DNA from: Microlunatus parietis
Lineage (GTDB): Bacteria; Actinomycetota; Actinomycetes; Propionibacteriales; Propionibacteriaceae
DNA: 64,000 nucleotides
Assembly (NCBI RefSeq): GCF_013407955.1
Contig: NZ_JACCBU010000001.1
Coordinates: 186,001 to 250,000 of the forward strand
Direction: 5' to 3'
The translations under genes were made by a program, and so were the position numbers. Shown here piece after piece: positions 1-7,378 of this stretch; position 1 is the first letter of the stretch; every line of letters starts with the position of its first letter. The notes beneath the pieces were generated by a model that was given only the letters and a program-made list of their open reading frames with translations, ran no database searches and had not been told where the DNA came from.

Positions 1-1849
1 GGCCGGCGGTGTCGCGCAGCCCGCGGAAGACCTCGACGCCCTTATCGCGCAGGGCCCGGAACGGCGCCAGCACCTTGTCACGGACCTGCAGCGCGACCCG
101 CACCGCCGTATCGCGCAGCGCGACGATCCGCGCCACCGCCCGCTCGCGCAGAGACTGCACGGCCTCGATCACCCGGTCACGCAGGGCCCGGCCGGCGGCG
201 ATGAACCGATCGCGCAGGCTCAGCGCGAACGCCACCGCCCGGTCACGCAGCGACACCACCCGCGCCACGGCCCGATCGCGGAGCCCGGTCACCGCAGCCA
301 CGGCCTGGTCCCGCATGGACCGGGCCCCACCGATCACCCGGTCGCGCAGGCTGATCACGAACGCGACGCCCTGATCCCGCAGCGACCGCACGAACCCGAC
401 CGCCTTGTCCCGCAGTCCGAGGATCGCGGATACGGCGCCATCGCGGAGCCGGACGTTGGCCTGGATGAATCGGTCACGCAGCTGCAGCGCGAACCGTACG
501 GCCCGGTCGCGGAGATCGGTCACCCAGCCGAGCACGGTGGAGACCATGTTCCGGATCCACGAGCCGACGCGCTCGTTCGTCTGCTGGAACGCCCGCACGA
601 ACCGCACCCCGAAATCGACCGCTGCCTGCCAGGTCCGGGCGAGCCAGTCGGCGATGGCCCGGACAGCGCCGACGACCGCGTTCCCGACGGCCAACACGAC
701 GGTCTTCACCGCGGTGAACGCGCCGTTGACGATGTTCCGGAACGTCTCGCTGTTCTGGTAGGCGTACATCAGCCCGGCGACCAGGGCGCCGAGCGCCAGC
801 ACCACCAGCCCGATCGGGTTCGCCGAGAGGACGACGTTCAGCAGCGCCAACCCGGCCGTGAGCGGGCCGAGTACGGCGATGTTCTCGGCGATGAACGTAG
901 CCAGCTGGCCGACGAACGGCAGCAGTCCCTCGAGGAACTTGCCCGCCTGCTCGACCGCGGGCCCGATCTTCGGGCCCATTTCCTCGGCGAACTTGGCCAG
1001 CGCCGGCACCGCGGTGTTGGTCACGAACGCCATCACCTGCGTGAGGATCGGCAGCAACACCGTGCCGAGCCGTTCCTGCAGGGTCTGCACCTGCGCGGCC
1101 GCGATCTTCTGCTGATTCGCGAACCCGCCGCTGGTCTTGGCGAAGTCACCCATAGCCCGGGCGCCGTCCTTGTGCAGGATCGCCTGAATGGCCAGCACCT
1201 TGTCTTGCTCGGTGAGTTCTTTCGCGGTCTTCTTGCCCGACAGTGCGAGCGCTTCCTGCTCGACCCGCGCCGCGTTGATGTTCGGGATGATCGCCTGCAG
1301 CGAGTCGTACTCGCCGCGGAGCGCCGACGTGATCCGGTCGAGCACGTCGCCGGTCTCGAGGTTGTTGAACGAACCAAGATCACCGGAGACCTGAACGATG
1401 TCCTTGCCGAACGTCGCAGCTTCCTTCGCGGTGAACCCGATCTGGCGGGCCATGTCGCCCAGCCCGGCCGAGTAGCCCAACGCTTCGGACTTCGCCAAAC
1501 CGAACTGCTTCGGGGCCCCGTTGGCCCACTGCTCCATCGCCTTGGCCTGGTCGCCGAAGATCGCCCGCGACTTGCTCAGCGTCTCCTGCATGTCGGACGC
1601 CGCGGTGATCGACTGGCCGACGAAGTCCTTCACCTTGCCGGCCGCGGCCGACACCGCGTTGCCGACGATGCCGCCGGCGAACCCGGCGATACCGGCGCCG
1701 ATCTTCGTCAGACCGCCGCGCGCCTTGCTGGCCGATTCCTCCGACTCGGACCCGACCCGGCCGACCGCCCGCGCGGCCTGCTCCGACGCCTGCTTGACGC
1801 TGGCCGCGGCCCGGCCCTTGTACTCGATCGTGACTTCGCGCGACACCAT
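1..1849 (-). CDS. Phage tail tape-measure protein (partial, C-terminus off the left edge)
   Basis: Sets the length of the siphovirus tail and lies inside the tail tube. ATG at 1849 overlaps the upstream stop as TGATG, and no stop occurs before base 1, so 616 residues are visible. The N-terminal part is Ala/Gly-rich with charged helices. A hydrophobic stretch at about residues 318-362 (VVLALGALVAGL) could be membrane-active during DNA ejection. From about residue 440 to the edge there are 16 consecutive 11-residue repeats of the form LRDRAVxxxxx, matching a 33-bp DNA period. Such 11-residue periodicity is known in tape-measure proteins. It is the last late structural gene in view, downstream of the tail chaperones, as expected for the family. 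Confidence 0.9.
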   Translation of the reverse strand, partial: MVSREVTIEYKGRAAASVKQASEQAARAVGRVGSESEESASKARGGLTKIGAGIAGFAGGIVGNAVSAAAGKVKDFVGQSITAASDMQETLSKSRAIFGDQAKAMEQWANGAPKQFGLAKSEALGYSAGLGDMARQIGFTAKEAATFGKDIVQVSGDLGSFNNLETGDVLDRITSALRGEYDSLQAIIPNINAARVEQEALALSGKKTAKELTEQDKVLAIQAILHKDGARAMGDFAKTSGGFANQQKIAAAQVQTLQERLGTVLLPILTQVMAFVTNTAVPALAKFAEEMGPKIGPAVEQAGKFLEGLLPFVGQLATFIAENIAVLGPLTAGLALLNVVLSANPIGLVVLALGALVAGLMYAYQNSETFRNIVNGAFTAVKTVVLAVGNAVVGAVRAIADWLARTWQAAVDFGVRFVRAFQQTNERVGSWIRNMVSTVLGWVTDLRDRAVRFALQLRDRFIQANVRLRDGAVSAILGLRDKAVGFVRSLRDQGVAFVISLRDRVIGGARSMRDQAVAAVTGLRDRAVARVVSLRDRAVAFALSLRDRFIAAGRALRDRVIEAVQSLRERAVARIVALRDTAVRVALQVRDKVLAPFRALRDKGVEVFRGLRDTAG

Positions 1850-2253
1850 CAGAGATCTCCGAGCCTCGGATCGAGCGCGTCGGCGAACAGATCGACGATC
1901 CGTTCCTCGTCGTCGCGCAGCTGCGGGAACAGGAAATGGCCGTCTGCCCGGTACGGCGCGAACTGCCGCGTCCGGGGCCGGGCACCGCCGCCGAACTCGG
2001 CACCGAAGAAGATCGCGGCCGGGACCCCACCACCGGCCCCGACCTCGATCCCGTCAGCACTGGCCCGGACCGACCGGACCGCCAACGCCTCGCGCCGGCC
2101 GACCTGCCCGGCCCGCGCCCGGATCCGCGGGACCTCGACACGGCCGACGTCGGCGGCCGCGTCATCGCTGGCCCGGTCAACAGCAGCAGGGAGGCGAGAC
2201 AGGAACCGCACCGCTTCGTCGATCCCCTCGACCTGGATGTCGGTCACCTGCAC
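1849..2253 (-). CDS. HK97 gp10-like head-tail/tail assembly protein
   Basis: A 134-residue protein resembling the HK97 gp10 / putative tail-component family, which contributes to the head-tail junction. Seen: an N-terminal segment DIQVEGIDEAVRFLSRLP typical of the family's first strand and helix, a central FGGGARPRTRQFAPYR segment, and an acidic helical C-terminus. The GTG start at 2253 follows GGGGAGG; GTG at 2247 is an alternative. Its stop overlaps the tape-measure start. Its position between the tail chaperones and the tape measure is unusual, since in HK97-like phages this gene normally precedes the tail-tube gene. Function is assigned by resemblance and context only. Confidence 0.65.
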   Translation of the reverse strand: MQVTDIQVEGIDEAVRFLSRLPAAVDRASDDAAADVGRVEVPRIRARAGQVGRREALAVRSVRASADGIEVGAGGGVPAAIFFGAEFGGGARPRTRQFAPYRADGHFLFPQLRDDEERIVDLFADALDPRLGDL

Positions 2254-2726
2254 TCACCTCCCCTTGCGCTGCTGCTGCCTGAGCTCGTCGACCAACTCGA
2301 TTGCCGTCGCGATGGTCCGGCTGCCCTCGGCCACCCACACCGACATCGGGATGCCGGTGAGGATGGCCAGGCCGATCAGTTCTCGGGCTGCGGATCCGGC
2401 TGGGTAGGGTCCGACTCGCCCGACCCCGGCTCGTCGTCGTCCTCCGGGTCCTCGAAGATCGGTTCGTAGTCGGCGACCAGCGGCAGGAACATCTCGAACT
2501 TCGCCCGGCCGGCCTTGTCGTTGATCTTTTTCGCGCGGCACGCGGCCGCCCAGCCGACCCACATCAGCGTCGACATCTTGATGTTGGCCGTGTCGGCGTC
2601 GAGGTACGCCGTGTTCTCGGCCCGCTCGAACCGGACGACGTCGACGATCGACGACTCAACCTCGAACTCGGTACCGTCGTTGAGCTCGAAGCGGTGCTTC
2701 ATCGCGAATGCGGACTTACTCGCCAT
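2254..2726 (-). CDS. Tail assembly chaperone long form (gpGT-like) by probable -1 frameshift
   Basis: The reading frame downstream of the short chaperone is open to a stop at 2254 and overlaps its C-terminus. It lies in the -1 frame of the short form, as in lambda G/GT and most siphoviruses. The extension ends in a conserved-looking segment, ELIGLAILTGIPMSVWVAEG, followed by a basic tail. I see no perfect X-XXY-YYZ heptamer. The best imperfect candidate is CCCGGAG near 2440-2450 in the Asp/Glu-rich stretch. The T segment has no good start of its own, which favours frameshifting, but an independent gene is not excluded. Confidence 0.55.
2376..2726 (-). CDS. Tail assembly chaperone short form (gpG-like)
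   Basis: A 116-residue protein that would coat the tape measure during tail assembly. It sits between tail tube and tape measure, has the usual length, and ends in an acidic tail (EDPEDDDEPGSGESD) typical of G-type chaperones. Two in-frame ATGs lie in ATGATCATG. The second (2726) has AAAGGA at proper spacing and is preferred over 2732. The C-terminus overlaps the frame of the long form. Confidence 0.75.
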   Translation of the reverse strand: MASKSAFAMKHRFELNDGTEFEVESSIVDVVRFERAENTAYLDADTANIKMSTLMWVGWAAACRAKKINDKAGRAKFEMFLPLVADYEPIFEDPEDDDEPGSGESDPTQPDPQPEN

Positions 2727-2768
2727 GATCATTTCCTTTCGGTTGTGGGAGTTGGGTACTGCTGAAAA

Positions 2769-3215
2769 TCAGGAACCGACGATCCCGGCCCACGGCTCGG
2801 GCTGGCCGTCCACCGGGAGCTCGACGGTCTGGTTCGAGGACGACCCCTGCTCGCCGCCGATCGCGCCCGCGATCAAGGTCACCAGGCCCGTGTAGCCGTC
2901 GCCGCCGGCCCACGGCGCGAAGAAGAAATCGACCTGCTCGCCGTGGTGGGCCAGCAGGTAATCGGCCAGCGCCTTCTCGGCCGTGGTGGCGTGCTTGCCG
3001 TAGATGTAGCCGAGGTTCAGCGACCACACAGGGTTGCCGACGTCGGCGAACTGGCCGTCCGGGCAGAGCGTTTCCTCGCGGACGATGTTCGTATCCGGGC
3101 TGAGCAGAACGGACTTCAGTTGGCACGCGAAGTCGGTTCCCGTCGCCTCTGATCCCAAGATCAGATTGACGTCCTTCATGTTGATCAGCAGCTTGAGATT
3201 CGGGTCGAGTGCCAT
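2769..3215 (-). CDS. Major tail tube protein
   Basis: A 148-residue protein, probable subunit of the hexameric rings of the tail tube. Seen: beta-rich composition, the N-terminal segment LLINMKDVNLILGSEATG, mid-protein VWSLNLGYIYG, and a Gly/Ser-rich C-terminus. Its position after the tail terminator and before the G-type chaperone is the conserved siphovirus order. The start at 3215 is supported by AAGGAAAACGATCATG. The family is highly divergent, so the call rests on size, predicted strands and synteny. Confidence 0.75.
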   Translation of the reverse strand: MALDPNLKLLINMKDVNLILGSEATGTDFACQLKSVLLSPDTNIVREETLCPDGQFADVGNPVWSLNLGYIYGKHATTAEKALADYLLAHHGEQVDFFFAPWAGGDGYTGLVTLIAGAIGGEQGSSSNQTVELPVDGQPEPWAGIVGS

Positions 3216-3228
3216 GATCGTTTTCCTT

Positions 3229-3654
3229 CTATCCGTCGAGGTTGGTCAAGATCGTTTGCGCCGGGTACTCGTGGCCCTGCAGCCGGAATTGGCCGGGCAG
3301 AGACCGCTCAATTTCGGACCAGTGGCACAGGCCACCGAGGTTCTGATCGGCGCCGAACGCCGCCGTGAGCGCGGCGACGACCAGCTGCCAGATCCGTTCG
3401 AGCTCGTCTTGCTGGTGGGAGGCATCGCCGCCGGGCTGCTTGACCACGACCGCGATCGGGATCTGCGACCGGTCCATGCACGGGCCGACGTTCGGCGTCC
3501 AACGCGGAAGACCGATCGCGATCAGCGGGAAGGTGGGTTGCGCGTCGATCGCCGACTCATAAACCGTGACCGCCTGGCCGTCGACGGTGACCCCATCGAC
3601 GGCCAGACGGCAGATCTCGGCGAGCTTCGCCCGGCCGGCCGCGTGGTCGATCAT
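3229..3654 (-). CDS. Tail terminator / tail completion protein
   Basis: A 141-residue protein of the size and position of gpU-like tail terminators, which cap the tail tube before it joins the head. Seen: an N-terminal helix (HAAGRAKLAEICRLAVDG), strands around VTVYESAIDAQPTFPLIAIGL, and an internal Gln/Glu-rich helix. Its start overlaps the stop of the connector gene by four bases (ATGA). Identity is inferred from gene order; it could be another minor head-tail protein. Confidence 0.6.
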   Translation of the reverse strand: MIDHAAGRAKLAEICRLAVDGVTVDGQAVTVYESAIDAQPTFPLIAIGLPRWTPNVGPCMDRSQIPIAVVVKQPGGDASHQQDELERIWQLVVAALTAAFGADQNLGGLCHWSEIERSLPGQFRLQGHEYPAQTILTNLDG

Positions 3655-4001
3655 CCGAACACCACCGGCCGGTACGGCCCGATCAGCGATTCGACGTCAC
3701 GGTCAACGGTCGGGACCCGGGCCGGCCCGAACTCGCCCATTCCGAGGAACCCGTCAGGGCTGTTCCGCCGCGCGAAGTAGCGCGCCGTCAGCTGCCGGAC
3801 CGCCTGACCCAGCGACGCCGGGGCGGGCGGCACCGGGTCAGGCGGATTCCCCTCGGCATCCGGCACATACCAGGCGCGGATGCGTTGCCAGACGTAGTCC
3901 TCGGCCGCCTCCCACAACGGCTTCAGGATCGCGTCGTCCGCGCTCGGTGCGACCGAGGCTTTCACCTGCTCGTACGCGGTGATGTCGGGCCGGGCGGCCA
4001 T
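3651..4001 (-). CDS. Head-tail connector (adaptor) protein
   Basis: A 116-residue, mainly helical protein immediately downstream of the capsid gene, the normal place of the gp6/gp15-type adaptor that extends the portal ring. Seen: ITAYEQVKASV, a Trp/Tyr-rich helix (EAAEDYVWQRIRAWY), then an Ala-rich helix (LGQAVRQLTARYFARR). ATG 4001 follows the capsid stop in the compact junction TGATCATG, so translation is probably coupled. The family call comes from size, helicity and synteny. Confidence 0.65.
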   Translation of the reverse strand: MAARPDITAYEQVKASVAPSADDAILKPLWEAAEDYVWQRIRAWYVPDAEGNPPDPVPPAPASLGQAVRQLTARYFARRNSPDGFLGMGEFGPARVPTVDRDVESLIGPYRPVVFG

Positions 4002-4003
4002 GA

Positions 4004-5281
4004 TCAGCTGCCGACGGTCAGCTTCGTGAACGCGGTCGCGTCGAGCATGCCCCACGCCGCGTACCCGCCATAGGCGACCTCGACGCCGAGCACCTTGGGC
4101 TCGATCGCCTGCAGCAGCCCGATCCGTTCCTCGTACGCCTCGAACAGCGCGTCACGGCCCACGATCACGGTCCCGGCCGGCAGGCCGGGCGCCATGACCC
4201 GCGGGATGTCGAGGATGTCGCCGGCGAACCCGGTCGGTTGCGACGACCCCGGGTTGTCGTTCGAACGGTTGGTGGCACGGGCCGCCGAGATCACCGAGCC
4301 GAGCGACGCCCACATGTCGATCGACGTCCAGATCCGGTTCGGCAGCCGGAGCGACGTGGCGCGCCGGGTGCCGTTCGCGGTGGCCGACTTCACGGCCGCC
4401 TGGTACAGCGCATCGATCCACGCCTGCAGGCTGTTCTCGTCCGTCACCGCCTCGGTCTGAGTGACGGCCGCGGCGAACTCCTGCGCCGCGGTGTCCTCGG
4501 TGTCGGCGCCGTACTCCATCTGCAGGTCCGTGATCAACGCGTTCCACGCCGACGGGCTGGTCCAGTCGATGTCCTGCCGGGACACGTTCAGCGTGCCGCC
4601 GAAGGTGCGCTTCGTGAACGGCAGACCCTCGACCTTGAACTGCCGGGACACGAGCTCGGTCTTTTCGGCCGTCTGCTCGTCGACCCGGGTGTGCTGGGTG
4701 ACGTGCGGACGGTGGAACACCTTGCCCGGGATCCCGGCGAGGTTCTGCACGCCGATCGAGGACAGGAATGGCCGGGCGCCGTCGAGGTCGGTCAGGATCT
4801 GACCGATGATCGGTTCGGGCAGCAGCCCGGGGGTATCGGCCGTGGTCTGGTGCACGATCCGGGTCTGCACCGCCGCCATGACCCGCTGCAGCGCCTCCGC
4901 GTCTGGCTTCAGCTGCTCGCCGGGGTAGCCGACGGCGCGGATCTTGTCGACGATGAAGTGGCCGGCGGTCGGGTACTCGACCGGCCGCGGCGTCACATCG
5001 CCGAGCCGGGACCGGCGGCCGCCGTCGTCCTGAGGCTCACGCCGGGACGGGGTCGGCTTGGCAGCGCGGTGCTCGCCGACGATCGCCTCGAACTCCTCGA
5101 GCGGCTTGATCTGCTCGTCCAGCTTGACGATGCGTTCCTTCGCGGCGGTCAGGTTCGACCGCTCGGCGTCGACCAGGTCGCGGCCATCCTCGTCGACCTT
5201 CGACAGCAGCTGATCGATGAACTGGACCTGCTCGGCGCGATCATCGCGGAGCCGGGTCAGAACGGGATTCTCTCGGGACAT
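4004..5281 (-). CDS. Major capsid protein, HK97 fold
   Basis: A 425-residue phage major head protein. Residues about 1-100 form a charged coiled-coil scaffolding (delta) domain, and a linker rich in Pro/Arg would be the protease cleavage region. The HK97-fold body follows, with LPEPIIGQILTDL early and an A-domain-like C-terminus (VLGVEVAYGGYAAWGMLD). ATG 5281 is chosen because it lies just after a strong hairpin in the leader. An in-frame TTG at 5308 lies inside the hairpin loop and would add nine residues. It follows the protease gene as in HK97-like modules. Confidence 0.92.
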   Translation of the reverse strand: MSRENPVLTRLRDDRAEQVQFIDQLLSKVDEDGRDLVDAERSNLTAAKERIVKLDEQIKPLEEFEAIVGEHRAAKPTPSRREPQDDGGRRSRLGDVTPRPVEYPTAGHFIVDKIRAVGYPGEQLKPDAEALQRVMAAVQTRIVHQTTADTPGLLPEPIIGQILTDLDGARPFLSSIGVQNLAGIPGKVFHRPHVTQHTRVDEQTAEKTELVSRQFKVEGLPFTKRTFGGTLNVSRQDIDWTSPSAWNALITDLQMEYGADTEDTAAQEFAAAVTQTEAVTDENSLQAWIDALYQAAVKSATANGTRRATSLRLPNRIWTSIDMWASLGSVISAARATNRSNDNPGSSQPTGFAGDILDIPRVMAPGLPAGTVIVGRDALFEAYEERIGLLQAIEPKVLGVEVAYGGYAAWGMLDATAFTKLTVGS

Positions 5282-5286
5282 GGAAA

Positions 5287-5334
5287 GGGCCACCAATCGA
5301 TGAGGCAACGGTTAGTTGCCTCACGTGGTGGCCC
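5287..5334 (-). promoter_or_regulatory. Long two-part hairpin in the capsid mRNA leader
   Basis: Two nested perfect 9-bp inverted repeats: outer arms GGGCCACCA (5287-5295) and TGGTGGCCC (5326-5334), inner arms TGAGGCAAC (5301-5309) and GTTGCCTCA (5315-5323), with loop GGTTA and a small internal bulge. On the transcribed (minus) strand the hairpin ends five bases before the capsid ATG, where a ribosome-binding site would be expected and none is visible. It may control capsid translation, stabilise or process the mRNA, or act as a partial terminator. Confidence 0.6.
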
Positions 5335-5361
5335 GTCCCGGCTGCCAGGTGGTGGCCCGTG

Positions 5362-5565
5362 CTATCTGCTCCGGCCTGGCTCGCCATCGTCTCCGGCGTG
5401 AGGTCTGTTCGGTGGAATGGTACGTCGCGCCGCCGACTTTCGACCAGCAGGCCGCCGGCCGCCGCGTGTCGTGATAGGCGGCTCGGGCGTCTCGACCAGC
5501 GGATGACGGCCGGCGCCGGCCCTCATCATGGCGACGACCCATCGCCGCAACTCGGCCGGTGTCAC
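5362..5565 (-). CDS. Small basic phage protein between protease and capsid
   Basis: A 67-residue protein of unknown function. GTG 5565 overlaps the protease stop (GTGA). Seen: a helical N-terminus PAELRRWVVAMMRAGAGR and a basic, Pro/Arg/Gly-rich remainder. The segment otherwise has no gene between protease and capsid, and the overlapping start is the rule in this operon. No family is recognised. Competing frames on this strand look like high-GC shadows. Confidence 0.45.
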   Translation of the reverse strand: MTPAELRRWVVAMMRAGAGRHPLVETPEPPITTRGGRRPAGRKSAARRTIPPNRPHAGDDGEPGRSR

Positions 5566-6179
5566 CGCTGCCGCGCCTGCTCGGCGAACGCCCGCCAGCT
5601 GTCGATCTCGGCCGACCGCCGACGTTCGCCGCGCTGCTGCTGCGCCGCCCGCGACCGAACCAGCGACACCTGCGCACCCGCGTACGCCGGGGTCGGCGTC
5701 AGCGAGACCTCGAGCAGCCGAGCCTGCGACCGGGTGATCCACGGCAGCCCGTTGTCGTCGAGCTCGATGTCGTCCTCCTCGACCATCGGGGAGAACCCGA
5801 CCGACATCCCGGTCAGCATGCCAGCCGCAGCTTTCCGGGCACCCTCGACCGCGAGCGGATCCTGATCGTCGAGCCGCCAGACCCCGTCCAGCCCGTCGTC
5901 CGACTCGCGCCACTCGGTCGACACCCCGATCGGGAACGTGCGGTTGTCGTGCCACAGCAGCAGCGGCAGCCCGGCCGCGGCCTCGCGGATCGACTTCTTG
6001 AACGCGCCCCGGGTGATCCGTTCCATGAACCAACCGACGTCGGTCCACGTGTCGTACGGCACCGCCCGGCCCTCGAGCCACAGCCCGCCGGCGCCCTTCG
6101 TAGCCTCGATCTCGCGGAGCTCCAACGCCGGGTACGTGCGGACCTCCGGCGCCCTGAGAGTGACAGATTCCATGATCAT
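5562..6179 (-). CDS. HK97-family prohead maturation protease
   Basis: A 205-residue serine-type prohead protease that trims the capsid delta domain during head maturation. Seen: LEGRAVPYDTWTDVGWFMER near residues 30-50, RGAFKKSIRE, the active-site-type stretch LPLLLWHDN (catalytic His candidate), then GMLTGMSVGFSPM and EVSLTPTPAYAGAQV, both classic family motifs. ATG 6179 overlaps the portal stop. A second ATG at 6173 follows the same stop as TGATCATG and is equally possible. It lies between portal and capsid as in HK97. Confidence 0.9.
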   Translation of the reverse strand: MIMESVTLRAPEVRTYPALELREIEATKGAGGLWLEGRAVPYDTWTDVGWFMERITRGAFKKSIREAAAGLPLLLWHDNRTFPIGVSTEWRESDDGLDGVWRLDDQDPLAVEGARKAAAGMLTGMSVGFSPMVEEDDIELDDNGLPWITRSQARLLEVSLTPTPAYAGAQVSLVRSRAAQQQRGERRRSAEIDSWRAFAEQARQR

Positions 6180-7366
6180 CCTTCCTGGTCTTCCTCGTCG
6201 GCCAGCTGCTCGTCCTGCTGGTCCTGGTCCTGCTCGGCCGCGGCAGCCAGCGCGGCCGGGACCGGCTTCGGCTTGAGCTCGGCCGGCACGTTCGCCGAGT
6301 AGCCGAGATACACCCGCGCTTCGGACTGCGTCAGGACCGCCTTCCCACCGGTCGCCGTGTTCAGCGCCGTGACCATCGTCGGCAGATCGTCCTTCAGCAC
6401 CGCGATCCGGTCGAACCGGACCCGCCGCCCACGCGGGAGCCACGCCGCCGACCAGGTGCCCTCGAAGTCCTCGAGGATCGGGCCCACGGTCTGCCGGATC
6501 AGGTTCAGGTACATCGGGCCCGGCGACCGGTACGTGAACGACCCGGCCGGCGCGCCGACCCAATAGCCGTCGAGGTTGAACATGTTCGCCACATCGGTCA
6601 GGGACAGCTTCCGTGCCTCGACCAGATCCGAATCCGTCGGCGACCACGACAGCGGGATGACCTGCGTCCCGGCCGGCAAGATCGCAGGCCGCCGGGCCGG
6701 CCCGTCGAACTTCTCAACCCAGACGTCTTTCGCCTCCTGCGCCTCGGTCGTAGACAGGTGCGGGTTCGGAGTGATCACCGCGACCGACGGCACCGCCGCC
6801 CCGTTCAGCACGTCCGACTCGTACGCTTCCTCGTCGGCGACCCGGGCCAGGGACATCATGTGTTGCTCGACGACCCCGATTCCCCGCTGCGGCATCAACG
6901 GATGCGCGCCCCGCTGGACATGGATCACCCGGTCGCCGTCGAGCTCGGTACCGCCGATCCAGTACGACACCGACCCGTCGGCAGGGTCGACCGTGACCGT
7001 CGTCCAGTCCGCCGGCAGCCACGACACCGCCGCCGGCCATCCGTCCCGATCCCTCGCGGTCACGTAGCAGAGCGCGTTTCCGTTCACCAGGTAGTCGTCC
7101 AGCTGGACCCCGACCCACCACGCCCGGGACTGGTCCGGGTCGGGCTGCTCGAGTAGCCGCGGCCGCGGCAGGAACTCGTCGTCCTTCATGTCGTTCAGCG
7201 GCATCTGACGGGCCATCCCGCCGATCAGCTGCAGCGCACGCGCCACAGCAGGGATCGACTTCGCCCGCGTGACTGACATCGGCAGCCCGACCAGCCCATC
7301 GGTCGGCGCCGGGAAGATCACCCGGTTCCAGGGTTGTGTGGCGATCGGCCACACCATCGCGCTCAT
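6176..7366 (-). CDS. Phage portal protein (HK97 type)
   Basis: A 396-residue subunit of the dodecameric DNA-entry ring. Seen: an N-terminal region with VTRAKSIPAVARALQLIGG, the typical YLVNGNALCYV segment, and LSLTDVANMFNLDGYWVGAP near residues 260-280, a portal hallmark (locating ligand VP/GxP after a clip helix). The C-terminus is Gln/Glu/Asp-rich. It lies directly downstream of terminase and overlaps the protease start. Length is normal for the family. Confidence 0.92.
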   Translation of the reverse strand: MSAMVWPIATQPWNRVIFPAPTDGLVGLPMSVTRAKSIPAVARALQLIGGMARQMPLNDMKDDEFLPRPRLLEQPDPDQSRAWWVGVQLDDYLVNGNALCYVTARDRDGWPAAVSWLPADWTTVTVDPADGSVSYWIGGTELDGDRVIHVQRGAHPLMPQRGIGVVEQHMMSLARVADEEAYESDVLNGAAVPSVAVITPNPHLSTTEAQEAKDVWVEKFDGPARRPAILPAGTQVIPLSWSPTDSDLVEARKLSLTDVANMFNLDGYWVGAPAGSFTYRSPGPMYLNLIRQTVGPILEDFEGTWSAAWLPRGRRVRFDRIAVLKDDLPTMVTALNTATGGKAVLTQSEARVYLGYSANVPAELKPKPVPAALAAAAEQDQDQQDEQLADEEDQEG

Positions 7367-7378
7367 CCCGTAGTCCTC

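Noticed and set aside
1..525. DNA repeat array or CRISPR-like structure at the left edge
   Set aside because: The 33-bp period is in frame with the tape-measure gene and encodes an 11-residue helical repeat; it is protein periodicity.
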